Source: Mesorhizobium sp. J428
GTDB taxonomy: Bacteria; Pseudomonadota; Alphaproteobacteria; Rhizobiales; Rhizobiaceae
Assembly: GCF_024699925.1 (NCBI RefSeq)
Contig: NZ_JAJOMX010000001.1
Span: forward strand, 558,001 to 622,000
Reading direction: 5' to 3'
Length of the DNA: 64,000 nt
The first letter of the stretch is position 1. Every line of letters starts with the position of its first letter. Positions 52,590-61,253 of the stretch are shown here, piece by piece. The notes under the pieces were generated by a model. It did not search any database. It saw nothing but the letters and a program-made list of their open reading frames with translations, and had not been told where the DNA came from. A program made the position numbers and the translations under genes.

Positions 52590-53615
52590 TCAGCCGCCGA
52601 ACGCCTTCATCTCCTCCAGCGTCCAGCAGGACGAGGGGGTGAGATTGTCCTTGGTCAGGATCTTGAGCGGCGTGTAGAGCGCGAAGGGAGCGCTGCCGGG
52701 CTTCGGCTTGGTCTGCAGCAGGATCTTGACCGCCGCGTTGAGGTCGCGCGCCTGGCCGGGAACGTCGTAGCTGACATAGGCGTCGAAGCTGCCGTTCTCG
52801 ATGTTGTCGCAGGCAGCCGCCTTCGAACCGCCGCCCGACGAGACGAAGTAGACCTGATCCTGCATGTTGGCCTCGCGGATAGCGGCGGCCGTGCCGGTGT
52901 CCTGGCCGTCCCAGACGCCAAGGATGCCGCACAGGTCCGGGTTCTGCTTCAGCACGGTCGAGGTGATCGCCTGCGCCTTGGCGGGATCGAAGTCGGCCGA
53001 CTGGCGGGCGACGACCTGGATCTCCGGGTTCTGCGCGAAGACGTCGTCGAAGGCCTGGTTGCCGATGACGATGGTGGGGGTGGCGGCCTGCCCGGTGATG
53101 ATGGCGACCTTGCCGTTCTTGCCCGAATCCTTGCCGCACGCCTTCACGATGGCCTGGGCCTGCTTGAGGCCGAGATCGTACCAGTCGGCGCCCACATAGG
53201 CGTCGCCATTGGTGACCGACTTGAGGTTGACCTGCACGACGTTGATGCCCTCGGCCATCGCCTTCGGCACGATGCGGTTGTAGGCCTGCTGGTCGAGCGG
53301 GTGCAGGATCAGCACGTCCGGCTTGTCGGCGATGAAGCCGTTGGCGGCCTGGACGCCGGCCTCGACGTTCCAGTTCGGGTCGCGCACGTCGACGGTGTAG
53401 CCGAGCGCCTTGGCCTGGTTCTGCAGGCCGGCATTCCAGCCCTCGGTGAGGTCGAAGCCCATCGACAGCGGCACGAAGGCGACCTTCTTGCCCTTGAGCA
53501 CGTCGTAATAGCCCTTCGACTGGCCGTCGTCGTAAGGTTCGGAGACGGCGACGCCCGCCGTCATCACCAGCGCCGCGGTCGCGGCGAGCGCTTTGAGAAG
53601 CTTCATTCCAGACAT
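52590..53615 (-). CDS. sugar-type ABC transporter substrate-binding protein
   Basis: Periplasmic receptor of 341 residues in the RbsB-like (Peripla_BP_4) family. Signal peptide MKLLKALAATAALVMTAGVA. Body: VAFVPLSMGFDLTEGWNAGL, LILHPLDQQAYNRIVPKAMA, VVQVNLKSVTNGDAYVGADW, KVAIITGQAATPTIVIGNQA. ATG at 53615 is chosen because GGAGG lies 8 bases upstream. It lies between the two permease genes, 28 bp after the first. The ligand is not readable; the attached propellers make a simple sugar doubtful. Confidence 0.87.
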   Translation of the reverse strand: MSGMKLLKALAATAALVMTAGVAVSEPYDDGQSKGYYDVLKGKKVAFVPLSMGFDLTEGWNAGLQNQAKALGYTVDVRDPNWNVEAGVQAANGFIADKPDVLILHPLDQQAYNRIVPKAMAEGINVVQVNLKSVTNGDAYVGADWYDLGLKQAQAIVKACGKDSGKNGKVAIITGQAATPTIVIGNQAFDDVFAQNPEIQVVARQSADFDPAKAQAITSTVLKQNPDLCGILGVWDGQDTGTAAAIREANMQDQVYFVSSGGGSKAAACDNIENGSFDAYVSYDVPGQARDLNAAVKILLQTKPKPGSAPFALYTPLKILTKDNLTPSSCWTLEEMKAFGG

Positions 53616-53643
53616 GTCATTTTCCTCCACTTGAAATGACGGT

Positions 53644-54615
53644 TCAGATGTCCCCGTGCTGAGCGGTCTGTTCGTCACGGGGGTTGAGCAGGGTGTCGAC
53701 CACGATCGCCGCGAGCAGGATGACGCTCTTGAGGATGCTCTGGACGGTGTAGGTCAGGTTCATGATCGTCATGCCGTTGAGCAGGATGCCGATCAGGATG
53801 GTGCCGACGATGACGTTGCGGATGCCGCCCTTGCCGCCCGACAGGCCGATGCCGCCCAGCACGACGACGAGGATGACGTCGTAGACCATGGTCGACAGCG
53901 CGAGGCGGGTGTTGATCTGCGACAGGGCGGTGGCCATGACGATGCCGGCGATCAGCGCGATGATCGAGATCAGCACATACTGGACGACGATCATCGGCCG
54001 GACCGGGATGCCGGTGATGCGCGCGGCGGCGGGGTTGTCGCCCATGCCGTAGATGAAGCGGCCGGGCTTGAGGTAGCGCAGGAACAGCCAGGCGACGAGC
54101 GCCACCAACGCGAAGACGATGACCGGCGTCGGCACGCCGAGCACACGCCCGCTGCCGATCGAATAGAACCAGGACGAGCGGTCGCCGCCGACGTAGACGG
54201 CCTCGATCGGCACCAGATAGGCCTTGCCGAAGCCGTAGATGGCGATGCCCATGGCAAGCGTGGCGAAGATCGCCGGGATCTCGACATAGGCGATCAGCAC
54301 GCCGTTGATGATGCCGACGACGATGACGAAGGCGAGCGCGCAGAGCAGCGCCAGCCACAGCGGCAGCCCGTCATTCACGAGCGAGAGCATCCAGGCGACC
54401 GAGATCGGCATGGTCGACAGCACCGACAGGTCGATGCCGCGCCCGATGATGGCGATGGCCATGCCGACTCCAAGGATGCCGAGGATCGATACGTTCTGGA
54501 CGAGCGAGAGCAGGTTGCCCGGATCGAGGAAACCGGGAAGCGCGACCGAGAAAGCGACGAACAGCGCCACCGCGATCACCAGCACGATACGTTCCTGAGA
54601 GAGGCCTCTCAACAT
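53644..54615 (-). CDS. sugar-type ABC transporter permease (RbsC family)
   Basis: Permease of 323 residues and first gene of the ABC operon. Family stretches: GMAIAIIGRGIDLSVLSTMP, INGVLIAYVEIPAIFATLAM, FIYGMGDNPAAARITGIPVR (coupling loop), VVVLGGIGLSGGKGGIRNVI and GILLNGMTIMNLTYTVQSIL. It pairs with the permease-propeller fusion downstream to make the membrane channel. An ATGAAT/GTTCAC dyad lies 47 bp upstream of its start. Confidence 0.88.
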   Translation of the reverse strand: MLRGLSQERIVLVIAVALFVAFSVALPGFLDPGNLLSLVQNVSILGILGVGMAIAIIGRGIDLSVLSTMPISVAWMLSLVNDGLPLWLALLCALAFVIVVGIINGVLIAYVEIPAIFATLAMGIAIYGFGKAYLVPIEAVYVGGDRSSWFYSIGSGRVLGVPTPVIVFALVALVAWLFLRYLKPGRFIYGMGDNPAAARITGIPVRPMIVVQYVLISIIALIAGIVMATALSQINTRLALSTMVYDVILVVVLGGIGLSGGKGGIRNVIVGTILIGILLNGMTIMNLTYTVQSILKSVILLAAIVVDTLLNPRDEQTAQHGDI

Positions 54616-54661
54616 CGGTGTGGTCTCCTCCCCACCGCACCCATCCAGGCTGCGAGATCTA

Positions 54662-54676
54662 ATGAATGATGTTCAC
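54662..54676 (+). promoter_or_regulatory. operator candidate upstream of the sugar-type ABC operon
   Basis: ATGAATGATGTTCAC, an imperfect dyad (TGAA-N5-TTCA core) flanked by TA and TAA as at 40472-40486 (ATGAATTGTATTCAT followed by TAA). Nine of the twelve arm positions match a shared ATGAAT-N3-ATTCAT pattern or differ by one transition. Another dyad, CTAAT-GA-ATTAG, is at 54783-54794. These are inferred to be regulator sites from position and similarity only. Confidence 0.4.
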
Positions 54677-54830
54677 TAATACGCAGAACTGTCAATCAGA
54701 TTTTCGGTGCCGGTAAAAAGCAAAATGTGCGATAGGCGGCTGATTTTGCAAAAAACAGACAAATTCTGACCTTGATGGGACACTAATGAATTAGGCCCAT
54801 CAAAATCCGATGCACAGCGTCCGCCAGCCC

Positions 54831-55838
54831 TCAGAGAGGGTAGCCGACGATCTTTCCGTCCTCGATCCGCTCGATGTATTCGGTCATGCCGTATCCGACC
54901 TGATCGCCCCAGGTGAACCGGGTGAAGCCTTCGGCCACGCGGCTCACGAGAACGCCCTCTTCCGTCTTGCGGCGATTGCGCAGCGGCGCGAGCTGGAGGA
55001 TTTCTCCGTCGATCCTTACCTTGCGCTTCGCCGTCATCACGCCGAGGCGGACGAAGGCGGGATCCTGCTTGCCGGTCCAGTCGGTCTGCACCTCGAGGTC
55101 CATCACCTCCTCGTACTCGCCGTCGACGAGCAGCACGCCCTGGCGGCGCACATTGCCGGACTGGTCGGTGATCTTGAGCAGCATGAAGCCGTCGCCGTTC
55201 GGGAAATTGGCGAGGAAGAGGCGGTAGAAGTAGATGGCCTGCCAGTAGCGCGGGCCCCAGGAGTGGTCGCGCCAGCCGTGGCCGTCGATCTCCCAGCTCT
55301 GGTCGCCGACCTTGATGACGCCCTTGGCGCGGCTGTGCTGGTTGAAGTGGCCAAGCGAGAAGTCGCGGCCGTACATCGTCTGGACCGTGTCGTCGACCGG
55401 CTCGCCGCCATGGACGGGCGATTCCGCCACATGCGTCCACGAGGCGTGGCCGGGCAGCCGCGGTCCCTTTGCGAACAGCTCCTGCGGATTGCGCAGATCT
55501 TCCGGATTGTCGACGATGATGAGCTCGCCGTCATAGCTCATCGTCACGCTCTTGAGCGGCTCGTTGACGGTATACTTGATGCCGCCGGCCTCATGCCTGT
55601 CGTTGCTGGTGATCGCCGGGCGCTGGAACTGGCAGGCGATGCGTCCGTCCGGAAGGTAGAGGCAGACCGAAAGCTCGGCGTAGCCTTCGTTGACGCGGTT
55701 GCCGAGACGCATCCAGCCGCCGAACTCGCCCTTCGAGTCGAAGGCATTCGTGTAGACGCTCTCGTTGAAGTTGACCGACGAGTCCGGCTGGTGCGTGAAC
55801 TCGTGCTCGGGCCGCATGATGTATTTGTCGTCGCTCAC
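54831..55838 (-). CDS. hypothetical protein, lipocalin/calycin-like (DUF7064/DUF7065 type)
   Basis: A 335-residue soluble protein, mostly beta by appearance, commonly found near acyl-CoA dehydrogenases. Seen: EFGGWMRLGNRVNEGYAELS, CLYLPDGRIACQFQRPAITS, SWEIDGHGWRDHSWGPRYWQ and YFYRLFLANFPNGDGFMLLK. From memory these match the paired DUF7065/DUF7064 domains; I cannot verify this here. GTG at 55838 overlaps the MaoC stop (GTGA) with GGAGG 7 bases upstream. It is the last gene of the long operon that starts at the TRAP receptor. No catalytic role is known to me; it may bind a hydrophobic intermediate. Confidence 0.68.
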   Translation of the reverse strand: MSDDKYIMRPEHEFTHQPDSSVNFNESVYTNAFDSKGEFGGWMRLGNRVNEGYAELSVCLYLPDGRIACQFQRPAITSNDRHEAGGIKYTVNEPLKSVTMSYDGELIIVDNPEDLRNPQELFAKGPRLPGHASWTHVAESPVHGGEPVDDTVQTMYGRDFSLGHFNQHSRAKGVIKVGDQSWEIDGHGWRDHSWGPRYWQAIYFYRLFLANFPNGDGFMLLKITDQSGNVRRQGVLLVDGEYEEVMDLEVQTDWTGKQDPAFVRLGVMTAKRKVRIDGEILQLAPLRNRRKTEEGVLVSRVAEGFTRFTWGDQVGYGMTEYIERIEDGKIVGYPL

Positions 55839-56281
55839 TGTCCGGCCTCCGCCTTGTCGTCGAGGCGCACGATGACCTTCATGCGCCCGCGCTGGATCTG
55901 CTCGTCCCGCTGGTTCAGGACCTCGAAACCGTAGGTCGCGAGCCCGCGCCCGGGCTTGGAGGTGGGACGCACCTCCTCGACCGTGACCCGTGAGCGGACC
56001 GTGTCGCCGATCTTCACCGCGCCTGAAAAATCCCAGCTGATGTTGACGAGGCCGATGACGCGTTCCCCGAACAGGCCGGTATGCGTCGCCATGCCGATCG
56101 CCGTCGCCATCGAATGCGGGCCATGCGCGATGCGGGTTCCGTGCGGCGACGTCCTGGCGAAGGTCTCGTCGACATGGATCGGCGTGAAATCGCCGACGAG
56201 GCCGGCGAACAGGTTCACGTCCCCTTCCCCGATGGTGCGGCCCGCCGTCATGGCGGATTGGCCGACTTGCAGTGGAATCAT
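55835..56281 (-). CDS. MaoC-like (R)-specific enoyl-CoA hydratase
   Basis: Hotdog-fold protein of 148 residues. The hydratase motif reads LVGDFTPIHVDETFARTSPH, with the catalytic Asp and His in D-X4-H, followed by GTRIAHGPHSMATAIGMATH. It lies 9 bp after the acyl-CoA dehydrogenase gene and overlaps the next gene by GTGA. Expected to hydrate an enoyl-CoA produced by the neighbouring dehydrogenase. Confidence 0.87.
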   Translation of the reverse strand: MIPLQVGQSAMTAGRTIGEGDVNLFAGLVGDFTPIHVDETFARTSPHGTRIAHGPHSMATAIGMATHTGLFGERVIGLVNISWDFSGAVKIGDTVRSRVTVEEVRPTSKPGRGLATYGFEVLNQRDEQIQRGRMKVIVRLDDKAEAGQ

Positions 56282-56290
56282 GGTCTGTCC

Positions 56291-57493
56291 TCAGTTCAGC
56301 TTGCCGAGCTCGACTCGGGCGAGCGCCTCGCGATGGACCTCGTCGGGCCCGTCGCCGATGCGCAGGAAGCGGGTTTCGGCGAAGGCCTCGGCCAGGAAGA
56401 AGTCCTGCGACAGGCCGGCCCCGCCATGCACCTGGATCGCACGGTCGATCACCTTGCCGGCGGTCTCGGGCACGACGATCTTGGCGACGGCGATCTCGTT
56501 GCGCGCGGCCTTGTTGCCGAGCCTGTCCATCGTCCATGCCGCCTTGAGCGTGACGAGGCGGGCCTGCTCTATGTCGCAGCGCGACTGGCCGATCGCCTGG
56601 CGGATGGCGCCCATCTCGGCGAAGCTGGAGCCGAAGGCAGTGCGCGACCTCGCCCGCTCGCACATGATCTCCAGCGCGCGCTCGGCGAGCCCGATGAAGC
56701 GCATGCAGTGATGGATCCGGCCGGGGCCGAGCCGCCCCTGAGCGACCTCGAACCCCCTGCCCTCGCCGAGGAGAATGTTCTCGGCCGGCACGCGGACATT
56801 GTCGAACACGACCTCGCCATGGCCGAGGGGCGCGTGCTCGTAGCCGTAGACGCTCAGCGCCCGCTCGACCGTCACGCCGGGCGTTTCCATCGGCACGAGG
56901 ATCATCGACTGCTGCTTGTGCTTCGGCGCCGAGCGGTCGCTCTTGCCCATCACGATCGCTACCTTGCAGCGCTCGGAATTGGCACCTGTCGTCCACCACT
57001 TGCGGCCGTTGACGACGTAGTGGTCGCCATCGCGGCGGATGTCGGTCTCGATATTGGTGGCGTCGGACGAGGCGACGCGCGGCTCGGTCATGGCGAAGCA
57101 GGATCGGATCTCGCCGGTGAGCAGCGGCTTCAGCCAGCGCTCCTTCTGGGCATCGGTGCCATACATGGAGATGATCTCCATGTTGCCGACGTCGGGTGCG
57201 TTGCAGTTGAAGATCTCCGGCGCGGCGAGCGAGCGGCCGAGGATCTCGCAGAGCTGCGAATATTCCCAGTTCGACAGGCCCTGTCCTTCCGGGCCGTGGT
57301 TGTAGAACAGGTTCCACAGGCCGGCGGCCTTGGCCTTCTGCATCAGCTCCATGGCCAGCGGACGCGGCGACCATTTCTCCGCCTCGCGCGGCGGCTTCAG
57401 CAGCGCGTGCTCGTTGGGGTAGACGTGCTCTTCCATGAAGGCGACGAGCTTGTCGCGCAGGGCCGTGGCATGAGGGGACAGTTCAGCGAACAT
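56291..57493 (-). CDS. acyl-CoA dehydrogenase, ACAD10/11-like
   Basis: FAD enzyme of 400 residues. N-terminal helical domain ([40 protein letters not shown]), middle beta domain ([29 protein letters not shown]) and C-terminal FAD domain ([60 protein letters not shown]). The sequence style ([18 protein letters not shown]-like [15 protein letters not shown]) is that of ACAD10/ACAD11, which in animals are fused to an APH-like kinase. Here such a kinase is encoded in the same operon, suggesting action on a phosphorylated 4-hydroxyacyl-CoA. Confidence 0.88.
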   Translation of the reverse strand: MFAELSPHATALRDKLVAFMEEHVYPNEHALLKPPREAEKWSPRPLAMELMQKAKAAGLWNLFYNHGPEGQGLSNWEYSQLCEILGRSLAAPEIFNCNAPDVGNMEIISMYGTDAQKERWLKPLLTGEIRSCFAMTEPRVASSDATNIETDIRRDGDHYVVNGRKWWTTGANSERCKVAIVMGKSDRSAPKHKQQSMILVPMETPGVTVERALSVYGYEHAPLGHGEVVFDNVRVPAENILLGEGRGFEVAQGRLGPGRIHHCMRFIGLAERALEIMCERARSRTAFGSSFAEMGAIRQAIGQSRCDIEQARLVTLKAAWTMDRLGNKAARNEIAVAKIVVPETAGKVIDRAIQVHGGAGLSQDFFLAEAFAETRFLRIGDGPDEVHREALARVELGKLN

Positions 57494-57506
57494 CGATCAT
57501 TCTCCG

Positions 57507-59126
57507 TCAGGCGCTCTTCAGCCCGACCTTCTCGCGCTTGATGCGGATGCCGGCGGCATCGCGGTCCCAGGTGTCGTCGGTGATGCCGGCCTCGCGCAGC
57601 TTCACCTTCTCGATCTTCGCCGTCGGCGTGCGCGGCAGGCCGTCGACGACGCGCACGTAGCGGGGGATCATGAAGTGGGCCATGCGCGGGCGCAGGAACT
57701 CGATCAGCTCGGCGGGATCGAACTCGACGCCCTCCTTGAGGGCCACCACGGCCATGACCTCGTCCTCGGCGATCTCGCTCTTCACCGCCACCGCGGCCGC
57801 CTCGCGCACTGCCGGATGGGAGAGAACTTCGGATTCCACCTCGAAGGAGGAGATGTTCTCGCCACGCCTGCGGATCGCGTCCTTGAGCCGGTCGACGAAG
57901 TAGAAGTTGCCCTCGGCATCCTTGCGGAAGCCGTCGCCGGTGTGGAACCAGCCATTGCGCCAGGCCGTGGCCGTGGCTTCGGGGTTGCCGGCATAGCCGT
58001 GGTTCAGTGCCCACGGGCATTCCGTGCGGACGATGAGCTCTCCGACCGCGCCGACCGGCACCTCGCAATCGTTCTCGTCGACGATCCGCACCTCGACGCC
58101 GGAGCGCATCTTGCCGGCGCTGCCCAGCGCTGTCGGATTGGGATCCGATACGATCGGCATCGAGATCTCGGTCATGTTGAAGTGCGTGTGCACCTCGGTG
58201 CCGAAGCGCTCGTGGAACTGCGGCGCGGTGTCGTTGAGCGGCACATAGGTGCAGGTGCGCAGCGTGTGGTTCTTGTCGTCGGGGCTCGGCGGACGCTTGA
58301 GCAGGAAGCCGCCCATCACGCCGAGCAGGATGACAGTCGTGATCTGCCGCTGCCGGATCGTGTCCCAGAACGTGTTCGTGTCGAAGGCGTCGACCATGAC
58401 GATCGAGCCGCCATGGACGAGCATGGCAGTCACCGGCATGACGCCGCCGGAATGGAACATCGGCAGGTTGACCATGTAGCGTTCGTCGGAACGCAGGAAG
58501 GGCGCCGCCTTCGCCATCGAATAGAGATGCATGTAGGACGACATGACGCCCTTGGACGGACCAGTCGTTCCCGAGGTGAAGATGATCGACTGCATGTCCC
58601 ACGGCGCGATCTCGCGCTCCAGCGCGGGCGCGGTCGTATCCGTCGACTTGAATGCCTGCGACTGGTGAACCTTGAGGCCCGTGACGTCCTGGCCGGCGCC
58701 GCCGAGGACCACGATCTCCTCCAGCCGGCTGAGCTCGACCTCGCCGAGGCGCTGGTGCAGGTCGGCGTGGATCAGGCCGAGGCGGGCTTCCGAGAGCTTG
58801 ACCGCATGGCGCAGAAGGTTGCCGCGATAGGCAAGGTTGATCGGCACGAAGACCGCGCCCAGCATGTTGAGGCCGAACCAGGCGCGCAGGCAGTCGGCGC
58901 TGTTGGGCAGCCAGCACAGCACGCGTTCGCCCTGCTTCACACCCAGCGCCTTCAAGGCATTGGCGGTGGTGATCGCCTCGCGCAGCGTGTCGGCATAGGT
59001 CCAGGTCTCGCCGTCCTGGAAGACGGCGAAGACCTTGTCCGGCTGCGCCTTTGTCCAGCGCTCCAGCATGTAGCGCTGGATGCACTGGTCGGGGGGCGGC
59101 ATTCTGGGATCAAGATGATAGGTCAT
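57507..59126 (-). CDS. AMP-forming acyl-CoA ligase (crotonobetaine/carnitine-CoA-ligase-like)
   Basis: ANL-superfamily ligase of 539 residues. Motifs: IIFTSGTTGPSKGVMSSY (~P-loop), HFNMTEISMPIVSDPNPTAL (A5), GWFHTGDGFRKDAEGNFYFV and KDAIRRRGENISSFEVESEV (A8), and the catalytic lysine in RTPTAKIEKVKLRE. The RRGENISSFEVE form is typical of CaiC-like ligases. It activates the acid imported by the TRAP system, 13 bp upstream of the dehydrogenase gene, so the order is ligase, dehydrogenase, hydratase as in a beta-oxidation-like unit. Confidence 0.88.
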   Translation of the reverse strand: MTYHLDPRMPPPDQCIQRYMLERWTKAQPDKVFAVFQDGETWTYADTLREAITTANALKALGVKQGERVLCWLPNSADCLRAWFGLNMLGAVFVPINLAYRGNLLRHAVKLSEARLGLIHADLHQRLGEVELSRLEEIVVLGGAGQDVTGLKVHQSQAFKSTDTTAPALEREIAPWDMQSIIFTSGTTGPSKGVMSSYMHLYSMAKAAPFLRSDERYMVNLPMFHSGGVMPVTAMLVHGGSIVMVDAFDTNTFWDTIRQRQITTVILLGVMGGFLLKRPPSPDDKNHTLRTCTYVPLNDTAPQFHERFGTEVHTHFNMTEISMPIVSDPNPTALGSAGKMRSGVEVRIVDENDCEVPVGAVGELIVRTECPWALNHGYAGNPEATATAWRNGWFHTGDGFRKDAEGNFYFVDRLKDAIRRRGENISSFEVESEVLSHPAVREAAAVAVKSEIAEDEVMAVVALKEGVEFDPAELIEFLRPRMAHFMIPRYVRVVDGLPRTPTAKIEKVKLREAGITDDTWDRDAAGIRIKREKVGLKSA

Positions 59127-59155
59127 GGTTCAACCTCGCAGTCATGCTGCCTTCA

Positions 59156-59626
59156 TCACACTTTGGCGCCGTCGCCGCCGCTCGCGATCTCGGCGAACAG
59201 CGGCTTGCGCGTGATCTTCATTTCGGCGGCCATCTCGTCGTGCAGGTGCGCCTGGACGAGCGCGGCGGCACGCGCGAAATCCGGCTCGTGCCGGCGCGGC
59301 CAGATCGCCGCGATCGCATCGCCGATCGCAGCGTCGAGCATGCCCTTGGCGAGAAGCAGTTCCTCCGCTGTGGCGGCCTGCGCGTCGGCCGTGTCAGGCA
59401 GCGCGCCGGGCACGACCTCGGCGATGCCGGCGAGAAGCGCACGCTTCTCCTCGATCTGCCGGGCAAGCGGCGCCTGCGCCCACTCGACGCGCGGCGCGAT
59501 GTTGTTCAAGAGGTCGATGACGCCGACGGCCTGGCCGCGGGCATAGGAGTCGGCGACGTGCGGGATGACGTCGGAGCGCATGGTGGCGATGATGCCGTCG
59601 ATCATGCGTTGCAGCGGAATGTTCAC
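59156..59626 (-). CDS. small hypothetical protein next to the APH-like kinase (LvaB-like role suspected)
   Basis: A 156-residue helical protein not assigned to a family. Seen: VNIPLQRMIDGIIATMRSDV, IPHVADSYARGQAVGVIDLL, then Ala/Leu/Glu-rich helices ending KITRKPLFAEIASGG. GTG at 59626 overlaps the kinase stop (GTGA), so the two are translationally coupled. In the Pseudomonas levulinate (lva) pathway the kinase LvaA needs a small partner, LvaB, encoded next to it. Position and size suggest the same relation here; sequence homology to LvaB is not established. Confidence 0.65.
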   Translation of the reverse strand: MNIPLQRMIDGIIATMRSDVIPHVADSYARGQAVGVIDLLNNIAPRVEWAQAPLARQIEEKRALLAGIAEVVPGALPDTADAQAATAEELLLAKGMLDAAIGDAIAAIWPRRHEPDFARAAALVQAHLHDEMAAEMKITRKPLFAEIASGGDGAKV

Positions 59627-60702
59627 GAGGCGCGCTCCATTGCCGATTCCACCTGCAGCAGCAGGCGCGGGATCTGCGCCCCCATGCCGGCCATTCTGAG
59701 ATCGTTGAAGCCGCGGCGGGCGAAGCAGTCGGTCGCGCCGTAATGCATGATGGCGAGCTTGAAGGTGCCGAACGCCTCCCAATAGGCCATGTCGGCGAGC
59801 GAGACCTCGTGGCCGGTGAGCGCGCCGTAGCGGTCGCGCAGCTCCTCGCGCTCGAAGAAATGGCACATATAGGGCGAGCGGCCGCGCCAGGCCTGCAGGC
59901 AGACCCAGCCGAGATCCTCCACCGGATCGCCGAGCCGGACCAGTTCCCAGTCGAGGATGGCGGTGATCTCGCCGTCGACCTCGAGGAAATTGCCGATGCG
60001 ATAGTCGCCATGGGTGATCGAGATGCGCGAGGCGACCGGCGCGTTCTCGCGCAGCCAGGCGGCAGCAAGCTCCAGCATCGGCACGCGGCCAGGCGACCAG
60101 CGGGCGAGGTTCGCCATCCAGTTGTCGACCTGCTCGCCTGCCGTACGGCGGACATCCTTGGTGCCGTCGATCGAGGCGACCGGCGTGTCCTCCCAGCGGA
60201 ACTTGTGCAGGGCGGCAAGGGCAGCCACGAACTGGGTGCCGAGCAGCACGCGCCGCTCCTCGTCGAAGGCCGGACCGCCATCATGCGTCCACGGGATCGG
60301 CGCCTCGCCGGGGACGAGGTCGCAGACGAAGAAGGGCGCGCCGAGGATCGAGGTGTCGTCACTGTACCAGTAGACGCGCGGCACCGGCACGGCACTGTCG
60401 GAGAGCGCCTTGAGCGTCACGAATTCGGGATAGGCGTGATACGGCCCGAAGATGCCCGTCGGCGGCCCGGCCCGCAGGATCAGGTCGCGCTCGATAGCGA
60501 CGCCACCCTCCGACCACTTCGCCTGGAAGCCGTAGGTGACCCAGGAGAAGCCGACGGTGAAGCGCCTGAGCGGGCCGATCTCGACCGCGCCGCCCACCTG
60601 CGCGCTGGCGAAGGCGGCGAGCGTCGAGCGGATCGCCTCGACGGCGGTCGGGTCGAACGGGACGGGACCATCCCGACGCATGCGAAGGGCACTCGCTGTC
60701 AT
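59623..60702 (-). CDS. APH-family phosphotransferase, ACAD10/LvaA-like
   Basis: A 359-residue kinase of the aminoglycoside-phosphotransferase fold. The catalytic loop is ITHGDYRIGNFLEVDGEITA and the metal-binding aspartate is in ILDWELVRLGDPVEDLGWVC; both are characteristic of the ACAD10/LvaA subgroup rather than antibiotic-resistance enzymes. The N-lobe has RRFTVGFSWVTYGFQAKW and RDLILRAGPP. It overlaps dctQ upstream and the small gene downstream by four bases each. Expected role by family: phosphorylate the hydroxyl of a 4-hydroxyacyl-CoA before dehydrogenation. Confidence 0.86.
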   Translation of the reverse strand: MTASALRMRRDGPVPFDPTAVEAIRSTLAAFASAQVGGAVEIGPLRRFTVGFSWVTYGFQAKWSEGGVAIERDLILRAGPPTGIFGPYHAYPEFVTLKALSDSAVPVPRVYWYSDDTSILGAPFFVCDLVPGEAPIPWTHDGGPAFDEERRVLLGTQFVAALAALHKFRWEDTPVASIDGTKDVRRTAGEQVDNWMANLARWSPGRVPMLELAAAWLRENAPVASRISITHGDYRIGNFLEVDGEITAILDWELVRLGDPVEDLGWVCLQAWRGRSPYMCHFFEREELRDRYGALTGHEVSLADMAYWEAFGTFKLAIMHYGATDCFARRGFNDLRMAGMGAQIPRLLLQVESAMERAS

Positions 60703-61244
60703 ACTGCTGAACTTCCATTATGCACATCGGCGGCGCCGGAGACCGGCAGTCCGAGAAGGCGGCGCATATCGCGGTAGAGGAGACGCGCCATCTCCAGGAT
60801 CATCAGGCCGAAGGCGAGCGGCATCATCACCAGGATCGGCCAGAGCGGCAGGAAGTTGGTGCCGATCTGCATCGTCCGGTTCTGGACGATGCTGCCCCAG
60901 ACGAAGCGGAAGATGAACCACATGAAGACGGCATAGACGGCGATCTCGACGATCATGGCCACAGCCGCGATCAGTGCCCGCCGGCGCGGCGGCTGCGCGT
61001 CCGCGAAGGTCTCCAGCCGCGGGAACAGCCCGTCGCGATGGGCGATCGGCATCGCCCAGAAGACGAGCAGCGGGAAGAGGATGCGCTCGACGATGTTGTA
61101 GGCGCCGGGGATCAGGTCCATCTGCAGGAAATAGCGGCCGGCGACGCTGATGACGGTCACCATCATCATGATGAACAGCATCGAGCCCGCCCCGACCGCC
61201 GCGAGGCCCCATTCGAACGCCCAGATCGCTCTCCAGAAACGCAT
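60699..61244 (-). CDS. dctQ: TRAP transporter small permease DctQ
   Basis: A 181-residue four-helix membrane subunit: IWAFEWGLAAVGAGSMLFIM, MMVTVISVAGRYFLQMDLIP, ERILFPLLVFWAMPIAHRDG and LPLWPILVMMPLAFGLMILE. The HRDG after helix two or three is typical of DctQ. It starts 9 bp after the dctM stop and overlaps the kinase gene by ATGA, tying the transporter to the catabolic genes in a single operon. Confidence 0.87.
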   Translation of the reverse strand: MRFWRAIWAFEWGLAAVGAGSMLFIMMMVTVISVAGRYFLQMDLIPGAYNIVERILFPLLVFWAMPIAHRDGLFPRLETFADAQPPRRRALIAAVAMIVEIAVYAVFMWFIFRFVWGSIVQNRTMQIGTNFLPLWPILVMMPLAFGLMILEMARLLYRDMRRLLGLPVSGAADVHNGSSAV

Positions 61245-61253
61245 GGGCGGACC

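Noticed and set aside
50505..53639. Plus-strand open frame of 1044 codons
   Set aside because: Antisense across the permease fusion and receptor genes. It is rich in Asp/His/Arg/Ala with no domains, a codon-bias shadow of high-GC genes.
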